The translations under genes and the position numbers were made by a program. From contig NC_079367.1 in NCBI RefSeq assembly GCF_021018895.1, forward strand, positions 117,001-181,000: a DNA stretch of 64,000 nt, read 5' to 3'. Below are positions 1 through 13,256 of the stretch, one piece after another. This DNA comes from Seriola aureovittata. Taxonomy: Eukaryota > Chordata > Actinopteri > Carangiformes > Carangidae. Every line of letters begins with the position of its first letter. The stretch's first letter is position 1. The notes below the pieces were generated by a model that was given only the letters and a program-made list of their open reading frames with translations, ran no database searches and was not told the origin of the DNA.

Positions 1-3000
1 CCCTTCGGAAGGGAGCGACTCAGAAGGCTGGGGCTGACATATGTTACTCAGCGTGACGAGCCGAGTCCGTAGACACCAAACTTGTGGACTTTGGACAAAC
101 TTTTCCGTTGTGACATTCACACTAGTCTTAATGGTGTGGCACCTCAGCATATGAGAGATGACCCTTCGGAAGGGAGCGACTCAGAAGGCTGGGGCTGACA
201 TATGTTACTCAGCGTGACGAGCTGAGTCCGTAGATACCCAATTTGTGGACTTTTGACAAAATTTTTCGTCCCAGCAAGCGGGCCTCGGAGACGTTTAACG
301 AGGCATCCCTTCCGAAGGGAGCGACTTAGAAGCCTGGGGCTGACATATGTTACTCAGCGTGACGTGCCGATTCCGTAGATACCAAATTTGTGGACTTTTG
401 AGAACATTTTTTGGAAATTATTAAAACACAGAATTTAACCGTGTCTCCCGGCAGCATATGAGAGACCGCCCATGGCGGCCCTCCGGAAGGGAGCGACTCA
501 GAAGGCTGGGGCTGACATATGTTACTCAGCGTGACGAGCCGAGTCCGTAGATACCCAATTTGTGGACTTTTGACAAAATTTTTCGTCCCAGCAAGCGGGC
601 CTCGGAGACGTTTAACGAGGCATCCCTTCCGAAGGGAGCGACTTAGAAGCCTGGGGCTGACATATGTTACTCAGCGTGACGTGCCGATTCCGTAGATACC
701 AAATTTGTGGACTTTTGAGAACATTTTTTGGAAATTATTAAAACACAGAATTTAACCGTGTCTCCCGGCAGCATATGAGAGACCGCCCATGGCGGCCCTT
801 CGGAAGGGAGCGACTCAGAAGGCTGGGGCTGACATATGTTACTCAGCGTGACGAGCCGAGTCCGTAGACACCAAACTTGTGGACTTTGGACAAACTTTTC
901 CGTTGTGACATTCACACTAGTCTTAATGGTGTGGCACCTCAGCATATGAGAGATGACCCTTCGGAAGGGAGCGACTCAGAAGGCTGGGGCTGACATATGT
1001 TACTCAGCGTGACGAGCCGAGTCCGTAGACACCAAACTTGTGGACTTTGGACAAACTTTTCCGTTGTGACATTCACACTGGTCTTAATGGTGTGGCACCT
1101 CAGCATATGAGAGATGACCCTTCGGAAGGGAGCGACTCAGAAGGCTGGGGCTGACATATGTTACTCAGCGTGACGAGCCGAGTCCGTAGATACCCAATTT
1201 GTGGACTTTTGACAAAATTTTTCGTCCCAGCAAGCGGCCTCGGAGACGTTTAACGAGGCATCCCTTCCGAAGGGAGCGACTTAGAAGCCTGGGGCTGACA
1301 TATGTTACTCAGCGTGACGTGCCGATTCCGTAGATACCAAATTTGTGGACTTTTGAGAAAATTTTTGGAAATTATTAAAACACAGAATTTAACCGTGTCT
1401 CCCGGCAGCATATGAGAGACCGCCGATGGCGGCCCTCCGGAACGGAGCGACTCAGAAGGCTGGGGCTGACATATGTTACTCAGCGTGACGAGCCGAGTCC
1501 GTAGACACCAAACTTGTGGACTTTGGACAAACTTTTCCGTTGTGACATTCACACTAGTCTTAATGGTGTGGCACCTCAGCATATGAGAGATGACCCTTCG
1601 GAAGGGAGCGACTCAGAAGGCTGGGGCTGACATATGTTACTCAGCGTGACGAGCCGAGTCCGTAGATACCCAATTTGTGGACTTTTGACAAAATTTTTCG
1701 TCGCAGCAAGCGGGCCTCGGAGACGTTTAACGAGGCATCCCTTCCGAAGGGAGCGACTTAGAAGCCTGGGGCTGACATATGTTACTCAGCGTGACGTGCC
1801 AATTCCGTAGATACCAAATTTGTGGACTTTTGAGAACATTTTTTGGAAATTATTAAAACACAGAATTTAACCGTGTCTCCCGGCAGCATATGAGAGACCG
1901 CCCATGGCGGCCCTCCGGAAGGGAGCGACTCAGAAGGCTGGGGCTGACATATGTTACTCAGCGTGACGAGCCGAGTCCGTAGACACCAAACTTGTGGACT
2001 TTGGACAAACTTTTCCGTTGTGACATTCACACTAGTCTTAATGGTGTGGCACCTCAGCATATGAGAGATGACCCTTCGGAAGGGAGCGACTCAGAAGGCT
2101 GGGGCTGACATATGTTACTCAGCGTGACGAGCCGAGTCTGTAGACACCAAACTTGTGGACTTTTGACAAAATTTTTCGTCGCAGCAAGCGGGCCTCGGAG
2201 ACGTTTAACGAGGCATCCCTTCCGAAGGGAGCGACTTAGAAGCCTGGGGCTGACATATGTTACTCAGCGTGACGTGCCAATTCCGTAGATACCAAATTTG
2301 TGGACTTTTGAGAACATTTTTTGGAAATTATTAAAACACAGAATTTAACCGTGTCTCCCGGCAGCATATGAGAGACCGCCCATGGCGGCCCTCCGGAAGG
2401 GAGCGACTCAGAAGGCTGGGGCTGACATATGTTACTCAGCGTGACGAGCCGAGTCCGTAGACACCAAACTTGTGGACTTTGGACAAACTTTTCCGTTGTG
2501 ACATTCACACTAGTCTTAATGGTGTGGCACCTCAGCATATGAGAGATGACCCTTCGGAAGGGAGCGACTCAGAAGGCTGGGGCTGACATATGTTACTCAG
2601 CGTGACGAGCCGAGTCCGTAGATACCAATTTGTGGACTTTTGACAAAATTTTTCGTCCCAGCAAGCGGGCCTCGGAGACGTTTAACGAGGCATCCCTTCC
2701 GAAGGGAGCGACTTAGAAGCCTGGGGCTGACATATGTTACTCAGCGTGACGTGCCGATTCCGTAGATACCAAATTTGTGGACTTTTGAGAAAATTTTTTG
2801 GAAATTATTAAAACACAGAATTTAACCGTGTCTCCCGGCAGCATATGAGAGACCGCCCATGGCGGCCCTTCGGAAGGGAGCGACTCAGAAGGCTGGGGCT
2901 GACATATGTTACTCAGCGTGACGAGCCGAGTCCGTAGACACCAAACTTGTGGACTTTGGACAAACTTTTCCGTTGTGACATTCACACTGGTCTTAATGGT

Positions 3001-6000
3001 GTGGCACCTCAGCATATGAGAGATGACCCTTCGGAAGGGAGCGACTCAGAAGGCTGGGGCTGACATATGTTACTCAGCGTGACGAGCCGAGTCCGTAGAT
3101 ACCCAATTTGTGGACTTTTGACAAAATTTTTCGTCCCAGCAAGCGGGCCTCGGAGACGTTTAACGAGGCATCCCTTCCGAAGGGAGCGACTTAGAAGCCT
3201 GGGGCTGACATATGTTACTCAGCGTGACGTGCCGATTCCGTAGATACCAAATTTGTGGACTTTTGAGAAAATTTTTGGGAAATTATTAAAACACAGAATT
3301 TAACCGTGTCTCCCGGCAGCATATGAGAGACCGCCGATGGCGGCCCTCCGGAACGGAGCGACTCAGAAGGCTGGGGCTGACATATGTTACTCAGCGTGAC
3401 GAGCCGAGTCCGTAGACACCAAACTTGTGGACTTTGGACAAACTTTTCCGTTGTGACATTCACACTGGTCTTAATGGTGTGGCACCTCAGCATATGAGAG
3501 ATGACCCTTCGGAAGGGAGCGACTCAGAAGGCTGGGGCTGACATATGTTACTCAGCGTGACGAGCCGAGTCCGTAGATACCCAATTTGTGGACTTTTGAC
3601 AAAATTTTTCGTCCCAGCAAGCGGGCCTCGGAGACGTTTAACGAGGCATCCCTTCCGAAGGGAGCGACTTAGAAGCCTGGGGCTGACATATGTTACTCAG
3701 CGTGACGTGCCGATTCCGTAGATACCAAATTTGTGGACTTTTGAGAAAATTTTTGGGAAATTATTAAAACACAGAATTTAACCGTGTCTCCCGGCAGCAT
3801 ATGAGAGACCGCCGATGGCGGCCCTCCGGAACGGAGCGACTCAGAAGGCTGGGGCTGACATATGTTACTCAGCGTGACGAGCCGAGTCCGTAGACACCAA
3901 ACTTGTGGACTTTGGACAAACTTTTCCGTTGTGACATTCACACTGGTCTTAATGGTGTGGCACCTCAGCATATGAGAGATGACCCTTCGGAAGGGAGCGA
4001 CTCAGAAGGCTGGGGCTGACATATGTTACTCAGCGTGACGAGCCGAGTCCGTAGATACCCAATTTGTGGACTTTTGACAAAATTTTTCGTCCCAGCAAGC
4101 GGGCCTCGGAGACGTTTAACGAGGCATCCCTTCCGAAGGGAGCGACTTAGAAGCCTGGGGCTGACATATGTTACTCAGCGTGACGTGCCGATTCCGTAGA
4201 TACCAAATTTGTGGACTTTTGAGAACATTTTTTGGAAATTATTAAAACACAGAATTTAACCGTGTCTCCCGGCAGCATATGAGAGACCGCCCATGGCGGC
4301 CCTTCGGAAGGGAGCGACTCAGAAGGCTGGGGCTGACATATGTTACTCAGCGTGACGAGCCGAGTCCGTAGACACCAAACTTGTGGACTTTGGACAAACT
4401 TTTCCGTTGTGACATTCACACTAGTCTTAATGGTGTGGCACCTCAGCATATGAGAGATGACCCTTCGGAAGGGAGCGACTCAGAAGGCTGGGGCTGACAT
4501 ATGTTACTCAGCGTGACGAGCCGAGTCCGTAGATACCCAATTTGTGGACTTTTGACAAAATTTTTCGTCCCAGCAAGCGGGCCTCGGAGACGTTTAACGA
4601 GGCATCCCTTCCGAAGGGAGCGACTTAGAAGCCTGGGGCTGACATATGTTACTCAGCGTGACGTGCCGATTCCGTAGATACCAAATTTGTGGACTTTTGA
4701 GAAAATTTTTTGGAAATTATTAAAACACAGAATTTAACCGTGTCTCCCGGCAGCATATGAGAGACCGCCCATGGCGGCCCTTCGGAAGGGAGCGACTCAG
4801 AAGGCTGGGGCTGACATATGTTACTCAGCGTGACGAGCCGAGTCCGTAGACACCAAACTTGTGGACTTTGGACAAACTTTTCCGTTGTGACATTCACACT
4901 GGTCTTAATGGTGTGGCACCTCAGCATATGAGAGATGACCCTTCGGAAGGGAGCGACTCAGAAGGCTGGGGCTGACATATGTTACTCAGCGTGACGAGCC
5001 GAGTCCGTAGATACCAATTTGTGGACTTTTGACAAAATTTTTCGTCCCAGCAAGCGGGCCTCGGAGACGTTTAACGAGGCATCCCTTCCGAAGGGAGCGA
5101 CTTAGAAGCCTGGGGCTGACATATGTTACTCAGCGTGACGTGCCGATTCCGTAGATACCAAATTTGTGGACTTTTGAGAAAATTTTTGGGAAATTATTAA
5201 AACACAGAATTTAACCGTGTCTCCCGCAGCATATGAGAGACCGCCCATGGCGGCCCTCCGGAACGGAGCGACTCAGAAGGCTGGGGCTGACATATGTTAC
5301 TCAGCGTGACGAGCCGAGTCCGTAGACACCAAACTTGTGGACTTTGGACAAACTTTTCCGTTGTGACATTCACACTGGTCTTAATGGTGTGGCACCTCAG
5401 CATATGAGAGATGACCCTTCGGAAGGGAGCGACTCAGAAGGCTGGGGCTGACATATGTTACTCAGCGTGACGAGCCGAGTCCGTAGATACCCAATTTGTG
5501 GACTTTTGACAAAATTTTTCGTCCCAGCAAGCGGGCCTCGGAGACGTTTAACGAGGCATCCCTTCCGAAGGGAGCGACTTAGAAGCCTGGGGCTGACATA
5601 TGTTACTCAGCGTGACGTGCCGATTCCGTAGATACCAAATTTGTGGACTTTTGAGAAAATTTTGGGGAAATTATTAAAACACAGAATTTAACCGTGTCTC
5701 CCGGCAGCATATGAGAGACCGCCCATGGCGGCCCTCCGGAACGGAGCGACTCAGAAGCTGGGGCTGACATATGTTACTCAGCGTGACGAGCCGAGTCCGT
5801 AGACACCAAACTTGTGGACTTTGGACAAACTTTTCCGTTGTGACATTCACACTGGTCTTAATGGTGTGGCACCTCAGCATATGAGAGATGACCCTTCGGA
5901 AGGGAGCGACTCAGAAGGCTGGGGCTGACATATGTTACTCAGCGTGACGAGCCGAGTCCGTAGATACCCAATTTGTGGACTTTTGACAAAATTTTTCGTC

Positions 6001-9000
6001 CAGCAAGCGGGCCTCGGAGACGTTTAACGAGGCATCCCTTCCGAAGGGAGCGACTTAGAAGCCTGGGGCTGACATATGTTACTCAGCGTGACGTGCCGAT
6101 TCCGTAGATACCAAATTTGTGGACTTTTGAGAACATTTTTTGGAAATTATTAAAACACAGAATTTAACCGTGTCTCCCGGCAGCATATGAGAGACCGCCC
6201 ATGGCGGCCCTCCGGAAGGGAGCGACTCAGAAGGCTGGGGCTGACATATGTTACTCAGCGTGACGAGCCGAGTCCGTAGATACCCAATTTGTGGACTTTT
6301 GACAAAATTTTTCGTCCCAGCAAGCGGGCCTCGAGACGTTTAACGAGGCATCCCTTCCGAAGGGAGCGACTTAGAAGCCTGGGGCTGACATATGTTACTC
6401 AGCGTGACGTGCCGATTCCGTAGATACCAAATTTGTGGACTTTTGAGAACATTTTTTGGAAATTATTAAAACACAGAATTTAACCGTGTCTCCCGGCAGC
6501 ATATGAGAGACCGCCATGGCGGCCCTTCGGAAGGGAGCGACTCAGAAGGCTGGGGCTGACATATGTTACTCAGCGTGACGAGCCGAGTCCGTAGACACCA
6601 AACTTGTGGACTTTGGACAAACTTTTCCGTTGTGACATTCACACTAGTCTTAATGGTGTGGCACCTCAGCATATGAGAGATGACCCTTCGGAAGGGAGCG
6701 ACTCAGAAGGCTGGGGCTGACATATGTTACTCAGCGTGACGAGCCGAGTCCGTAGACACCAAACTTGTGGACTTTGGACAAACTTTTCCGTTGTGACATT
6801 CACACTGGTCTTAATGGTGTGGCACCTCAGCATATGAGAGATGACCCTTCGGAAGGGAGCGACTCAGAAGGCTGGGGCTGACATATGTTACTCAGCGTGA
6901 CGAGCCGAGTCCGTAGATACCCAATTTGTGGACTTTTGACAAAATTTTTCGTCCCAGCAAGCGGGCCTCGGAGACGTTTAACGAGGCATCCCTTCCGAAG
7001 GGAGCGACTTAGAAGCCTGGGGCTGACATATGTTACTCAGCGTGACGTGCCGATTCCGTAGATACCAAATTTGTGGACTTTTGAGAAAATTTTTGGGAAA
7101 TTATTAAAACACAGAATTTAACCGTGTCTCCCGGCAGCATATGAGAGACCGCCGATGGCGGCCCTCCGGAACGGAGCGACTCAGAAGGCTGGGGCTGACA
7201 TATGTTACTCAGCGTGACGAGCCGAGTCCGTAGACACCAAACTTGTGGACTTTGGACAAACTTTTCCGTTGTGACATTCACACTGGTCTTAATGGTGTGG
7301 CACCTCAGCATATGAGAGATGACCCTTCGGAAGGGAGCGACTCAGAAGGCTGGGGCTGACATATGTTACTCAGCGTGACGAGCCGAGTCCGTAGATACCC
7401 AATTTGTGGACTTTTGACAAAATTTTTCGTCCCAGCAAGCGGGCCTCGGAGACGTTTAACGAGGCATCCCTTCCGAAGGGAGCGACTTAGAAGCCTGGGG
7501 CTGACATATGTTACTCAGCGTGACGTGCCGATTCCGTAGATACCAAATTTGTGGACTTTTGAGAAAATTTTGGGGAAATTATTAAAACACAGAATTTAAC
7601 CGTGTCTCCCGGCAGCATATGAGAGACCGCCGATGGCGGCCCTCCGGAACGGAGCGACTCAGAAGGCTGGGGCTGACATATGTTACTCAGCGTGACGAGC
7701 CGAGTCCGTAGACACCAAACTTGTGGACTTTGGACAAACTTTTCCGTTGTGACATTCACACTGGTCTTAATGGTGTGGCACCTCAGCATATGAGAGATGA
7801 CCCTTCGGAAGGGAGCGACTCAGAAGGCTGGGGCTGACATATGTTACTCAGCGTGACGAGCGAGTCCGTAGATACCCAATTTGTGGACTTTTGACAAAAT
7901 TTTTCGTCCCAGCAAGCGGGCCTCGGAGACGTTTAACGAGGCATCCCTTCCGAAGGGAGCGACTTAGAAGCCTGGGGCTGACATATGTTACTCAGCGTGA
8001 CGTGCCGATTCCGTAGATACCAAATTTGTGGACTTTTGAGAAAATTTTGGGGAAATTATTAAAACACAGAATTTAACCGTGTCTCCGGCAGCATATGAGA
8101 GACCGCCCATGGCGGCCCTCCGGAACGGAGCGACTCAGAAGGCTGGGGCTGACATATGTTACTCAGCGTGACGAGCGAGTCCGTAGACACCAAACTTGTG
8201 GACTTTGGACAAACTTTTCCGTTGTGACATTCACACTAGTCTTAATGGTGTGGCACCTCAGCATATGAGAGATGACCCTTCGGAAGGGAGCGACTCAGAA
8301 GGCTGGGGCTGACATATGTTACTCAGCGTGACGAGCCGAGTCCGTAGATACCCAATTTGTGGACTTTTGACAAAATTTTTCGTCCCAGCAAGCGGGCCTC
8401 GGAGACGTTTAACGAGGCATCCCTTCCGAAGGGAGCGACTTAGAAGCCTGGGGCTGACATATGTTACTCAGCGTGACGTGCCGATTCCGTAGATACCAAA
8501 TTTGTGGACTTTTGAGAACATTTTTGGAAATTATTAAAACACAGAATTTAACCGTGTCTCCCGGCAGCATATGAGAGACCGCCATGGCGGCCCTCCGGAA
8601 GGGAGCGACTCAGAAGGCTGGGGCTGACATATGTTACTCAGCGTGACGAGCCGAGTCCGTAGATACCCAATTTGTGGACTTTTGACAAAATTTTTCGTCC
8701 CAGCAAGCGGGCCTCGGAGACGTTTAACGAGGCATCCCTTCGAAGGGAGCGACTTAGAAGCCTGGGGCTGACATATGTTACTCAGCGTGACGTGCCGATT
8801 CCGTAGATACCAAATTTGTGGACTTTTGAGAACATTTTTGGAAATTATTAAAACACAGAATTTAACCGTGTCTCCCGGCAGCATATGAGAGACCGCCCAT
8901 GGCGGCCCTTCGGAAGGGAGCGACTCAGAAGGCTGGGGCTGACATATGTTACTCAGCGTGACGAGCCGAGTCCGTAGACACCAAACTTGTGGACTTTGGA

Positions 9001-9850
9001 CAAACTTTTCCGTTGTGACATTCACACTAGTCTTAATGGTGTGGCACCTCAGCATATGAGAGATGACCTTCGGAAGGGAGCGACTCAGAAGGCTGGGGCT
9101 GACATATGTTACTCAGCGTGACGAGCCGAGTCCGTAGACACCAAACTTGTGGACTTTGGACAAACTTTTCCGTTGTGACATTCACACTAGTCTTAATGGT
9201 GTGGCACCTCAGCATATGAGAGATGACCCTTCGGAAGGGAGCGACTCAGAAGGCTGGGGCTGACATATGTTACTCAGCGTGACGAGCCGAGTCCGTAGAT
9301 ACCCAATTTGTGGACTTTTGACAAAATTTTTCGTCCCAGCAAGCGGCCTCGGAGACGTTTAACGAGGCATCCCTTCCGAAGGGAGCGACTTAGAAGCCTG
9401 GGGCTGACATATGTTACTCAGCGTGACGTGCCGATTCCGTAGATACCAAATTTGTGGACTTTTGAGAACATTTTTGGGAAATTATTAAAACACAGAATTT
9501 AACCGTGTCTCCCGGCAGCATATGAGAGACCGCCCATGGCGGCCCTCCGGAACGGAGCGACTCAGAAGGCTGGGGCTGACATATGTTACTCAGCGTGACG
9601 AGCCGAGTCCGTAGACACCAAACTTGTGGACTTTGGACAAACTTTTCCGTTGTGACATTCACACTAGTCTTAATGGTGTGGCACCTCAGCATATGAGAGA
9701 TGACCCTTCGAAGGGAGCGACTCAGAAGGCTGGGGCTGACATATGTTACTCAGCGTGACGAGCCGAGTCCGTAGATACCCAATTTGTGGACTTTTGACAA
9801 AATTTTTCGTCGCAGCAAGCGGGCCTCGGAGACGTTTAACGAGGCATCCC
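1..9850. repeat. Satellite array, subfamily I, 478-bp three-monomer higher-order unit
   Basis: Tandem copies of a 478-bp unit made of three related monomers. One clean unit is 1739-2216: monomer C (1739-1910, 172 bp), A (1911-2071, 161 bp) and B (2072-2216, 145 bp). Every monomer opens with a core of about 80 bp: CCCTTCSGAAGGG, then gagcgacty, agaagsctggggc, tgacatatgttactcagcg and tgacgagccgagtccgtag. The second halves differ between A, B and C. Some units lack or double a monomer: C-B at about 301-620, A-A at about 800-1110 and 6550-6840. This subfamily is marked by gacgtgccgattccg in C and by ggagacg in B. Apparent ORFs of about 92 codons recur every 478 bp on the minus strand; they are by-products and not genes. 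Confidence 0.96.
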
Positions 9851-12808
9851 TTCCGACGGGAGCGACTTCGAAGCCTGGGGCTGACATATGTTACTCAGCG
9901 TGACGAGCCGAGTCCGTAGACACCAAACTTGTGGACTTTGGACAAACTTTTCCGTTGCGACATTCACACTAGTCTTAACGGTGTGGCACCTCAGCATATG
10001 AGAGATGACCCTTCGGAAGGGAGCGACTCAGAAGGCTGGGGCTGACATATGTTACTCAGCGTGACGAGCCGAGTCCGTAGACACCAAACTTGTGGACTTT
10101 GGACAAACTTTTCCGTTGCGACATTCACACTAGTCTTAACGGTGTGGCACCTCAGCATATGAGAGATGACCCTTCGGAAGGGAGCGACTCAGAAGGCTGG
10201 GGCTGACATATGTTACTCAGCGTGACGAGCCGAGTCCGTAGACACCAAACTTGTGGACTTTGGACAAACTTTTCCGTTGCGACATTCACACTAGTCTTAA
10301 TGGTGTGGCACCTCAGCATATGAGAGATGACCCTTCGGAAGGGAGCGACTCAGAAGGCTGGGGCTGACATATGTTACTCAGCTTGACGAGCCGAGTCCGT
10401 AGACACCCAATTTGTGGACTTTTGACAAAATTTTTCGTCGCAGCAAGCTGGCCTCGGACACGTTTAACGAGGCATCCCTTCCGACGGGAGCGACTTAGAA
10501 GCCTGGGGCTGACATATGTTACTCAGCGTGACGAGCCGAGTCCGTAGATACCAAATTTGTGGACTTTCGAGAAAATTTTTCGGAAATTATTAAAACACAG
10601 AATTTAACCGTGTCTCCCGGCAGCATATGAGAGACCTCCCATGGCGGCCATTCGGAAGGGAGCGACTCAGAAGGCTGGGGCTGACATATGTTACTCAGCG
10701 TGACGAGCCGAGTCCGTAGACACCAAACTTGTGGACTTTGGACAAACTTTTCCGTTGCGACATTCACACTAGTCTTAATGGTGTGGCACCTCAGCATATG
10801 AGAGATGACCCTTCGGAAGGGAGCGACTCAGAAGGCTGGGGCTGACATATGTTACTCAGCTTGACGAGCCGAGTCCGTAGACACCCAATTTGTGGACTTT
10901 TGACAAAATTTTTCGTCGCAGCAAGCTGGCCTCGGACACGTTTAACGAGGCATCCCTTCCGACGGGAGCGACTTAGAAGCCTGGGGCTGACATATGTTAC
11001 TCAGCGTGACGAGCCGAGTCCGTAGATACCAAATTTGTGGACTTTCGAGAAAATTTTTCGGAAATTATTAAAACACAGAATTTAACCGTGTCTCCCGGCA
11101 GCATATGAGAGACCTCCCATGGCGGCCATTCGGAAGGGAGCGACTCAGAAGGCTGGGGCTGACATATGTTACTCAGCGTGACGAGCCGAGTCCGTAGACA
11201 CCAAACTTGTGGACTTTGGACAAACTTTTCCGTTGCGACATTCACACTAGTCTTAATGGTGTGGCACCTCAGCATATGAGAGATGACCCTTCGGAAGGGA
11301 GCGACTCAGAAGGCTGGGGCTGACATATGTTACTCAGCGTGACGAGCCGAGTCCGTAGATACCAAATTTGTGGACTTTCGAGAACATTTTTCGGAAATTA
11401 TTAAAACACAGAATTTAACCGTGTCTCCCGGCAGCATATGAGAGACCTCCCATGGCGGCCATTCGGAAGGGAGCGACTCAGAAGGCTGGGGCTGACATAT
11501 GTTACTCAGCGTGACGAGCCGAGTCCGTAGACACCAAACTTGTGGACTTTGGACAAACTTTTCCGTTGCGACATTCACACTAGTCTTAATGGTGTGGCAC
11601 CTCAGCATATGAGAGACTGCCCATGGCGGCCCTCCGGAACGGAGCGACTCAGAAGGCTGGGGCTGACATATGTTACTCAGCGTGACGAGCCGAGTCCGTA
11701 GACACCAAACTTGTGGACTTTGGACAAACTTTTCCGTTGCGACATTCACACTAGTCTTAATGGTGTGGCACCTCAGCATATGAGAGATGACCCTTCGGAA
11801 GGGAGCGACTCAGAAGGCTGGGGCTGACATATGTTACTCAGCGTGACGAGCCGAGTCCGTAGATACCAAATTTGTGGACTTTCGAGAACATTTTTCGGAA
11901 ATTATTAAAACACAGAATTTAACCGTGTCTCCCGGCAGCATATGAGAGACCTCCCATGGCGGCCATTCGGAAGGGAGCGACTCAGAAGGCTGGGGCTGAC
12001 ATATGTTACTCAGCGTGACGAGCCGAGTCCGTAGACACCAAACTTGTGGACTTTGGACAAACTTTTCCGTTGCGACATTCACACTAGTCTTAATGGTGTG
12101 GCACCTCAGCATATGAGAGACTGCCCATGGCGGCCCTTCGGAAGGGAGCGACTCAGAAGGCTGGGGCTGACATATGTTACTCAGCGTGACGAGCCGAGTC
12201 CGTAGACACCAAACTTGTGGACTTTGGACAAACTTTTCCGTTGTGACATTCACACTAGTCTTAATGGTGTGGCACCTCAGCATATGAGAGATGACCCTTC
12301 GGAAGGGAGCGACTCAGAAGGCTGGGGCTGACATATGTTACTCAGCGTGACGAGCCGAGTCCGTAGATACCAAATTTGTGGACTTTCGAGAACATTTTTC
12401 GGAAATTATTAAAACACAGAATTTAACCGTGTCTCCCGGCAGCATATGAGAGACCTCCCATGGCGGCCATTCGGAAGGGAGCGACTCAGAAGGCTGGGGC
12501 TGACATATGTTACTCAGCGTGACGAGCCGAGTCCGTAGACACCAAACTTGTGGACTTTGGACAAACTTTTCCGTTGCGACATTCACACTAGTCTTAATGG
12601 TGTGGCACCTCAGCATATGAGAGACTGCCCATGGCGGCCCTTCGGAAGGGAGCGACTCAGAAGCCTGGGGCTGACATATGTTACTCAGCGTGACGAGCCG
12701 AGTCCGTAGATACCAAATTTGTGGACTTTCGAGAAAATTTTTCGCAAATTATTAAAACACAGAATTTAACCGTGTCCCCCGGCAGCATATGAGAGACCGC
12801 CCTTGGCG
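9851..12808. repeat. Satellite array, subfamily II segment
   Basis: Same three-monomer satellite, but with the variants that dominate the distal array: ccgacggg instead of ccgaaggg at the start of C, gacgagccgag instead of gacgtgccgat, ggacacg instead of ggagacg, and ttgcgacattc instead of ttgtgacattc. Composition is less regular than in subfamily I: runs of monomer A occur at 9880-10330, and C-A-A units of about 504 bp occur at 11330-12330. The array ends at about 12808, where orientation flips. The same subfamily resumes at 21058. Confidence 0.93.
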
Positions 12809-13143
12809 CACTGTTAAAGTCTGTGTTGTAACCTCGAAACATAAAAGTTCGTGGAAAGTCAAAAAGTTTGGTATATACGGACTCGGCTCGTCACGCTGAG
12901 TAACATATGTCAGCAAGACCCTTCTGTGTAGCTCCCTTCCAAAAGGCCGCCATGGGTAGTCTATCATATGCTGCCTTGGTTCACCATTAAATTCTGTGTT
13001 GTAATCTCAAAAAAAAAAGTTTGTCGAAAGTCCACAAGTTTGGTATCTACGTTCTTGTCTCGTCACGCTGAGTAACATATGTCAGCCCCAGCCTTCTGAG
13101 TCGCTATTTTCCGAAGCGCCGCCATGGGTAATCTCTCATATAA
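12809..13143 (-). repeat. Two diverged inverted satellite monomers at the array edge
   Basis: On the minus strand this reads as two C-type monomers (about 12973-13143 and 12809-12972). They retain agcgactcagaaggctgggg, catatgttactcagcgtgac and acacagaatttaa. They are clearly diverged from the main array, for example gagattacaacacag in place of gaaattattaaaacacag. The inversion point is just after gagagaccgccc at about 12801-12808. Old, inverted edge copies are common where unequal exchange cannot homogenise the last repeats. Confidence 0.9.
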
Positions 13144-13256
13144 TTTTTCGGCTTTTTTGCCTTTAATGGACAGTACAGTAGGGAGACAGCTGCAGCGAGG
13201 ATTACAGCCTCTATATATGAGGCGCCTGTGTAATCCACTGTGCTTTGCGGTGCCAC
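13144..13256 (-). mobile_element. Decayed tRNA-derived SINE remnant
   Basis: Shares order and words with the three intact SINEs of this window: gccttta.tggacag, gctgcagcgagga, cagcctct and gaggcgcctg.gta. The middle (the ggaaatgaggaggcagag block and box B) is missing, so it is internally deleted and diverged. It marks the boundary between the inverted satellite edge and the AT-rich minisatellite. A related decayed SINE lies near the other end of that minisatellite (20815-20936). Confidence 0.75.

Noticed and set aside
1702..1724. CENP-B box candidate in monomer B (ttcgtcgcagcaagcgggc)
   Set aside because: It has TTCG and CGGG, but the spacing does not fit TTCGnnnnAnnCGGG; three extra bases lie between.
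667..12616. Recurrent minus-strand ORFs of about 68-173 codons in the satellite
   Set aside because: They recur with the 478-bp period, which is not a multiple of three, are cut by every small indel, and have no start context or homology. They are repeat artefacts.
1..12808. CRISPR-like array
   Set aside because: Repeats are contiguous monomers with no unique spacers, in a vertebrate genome.
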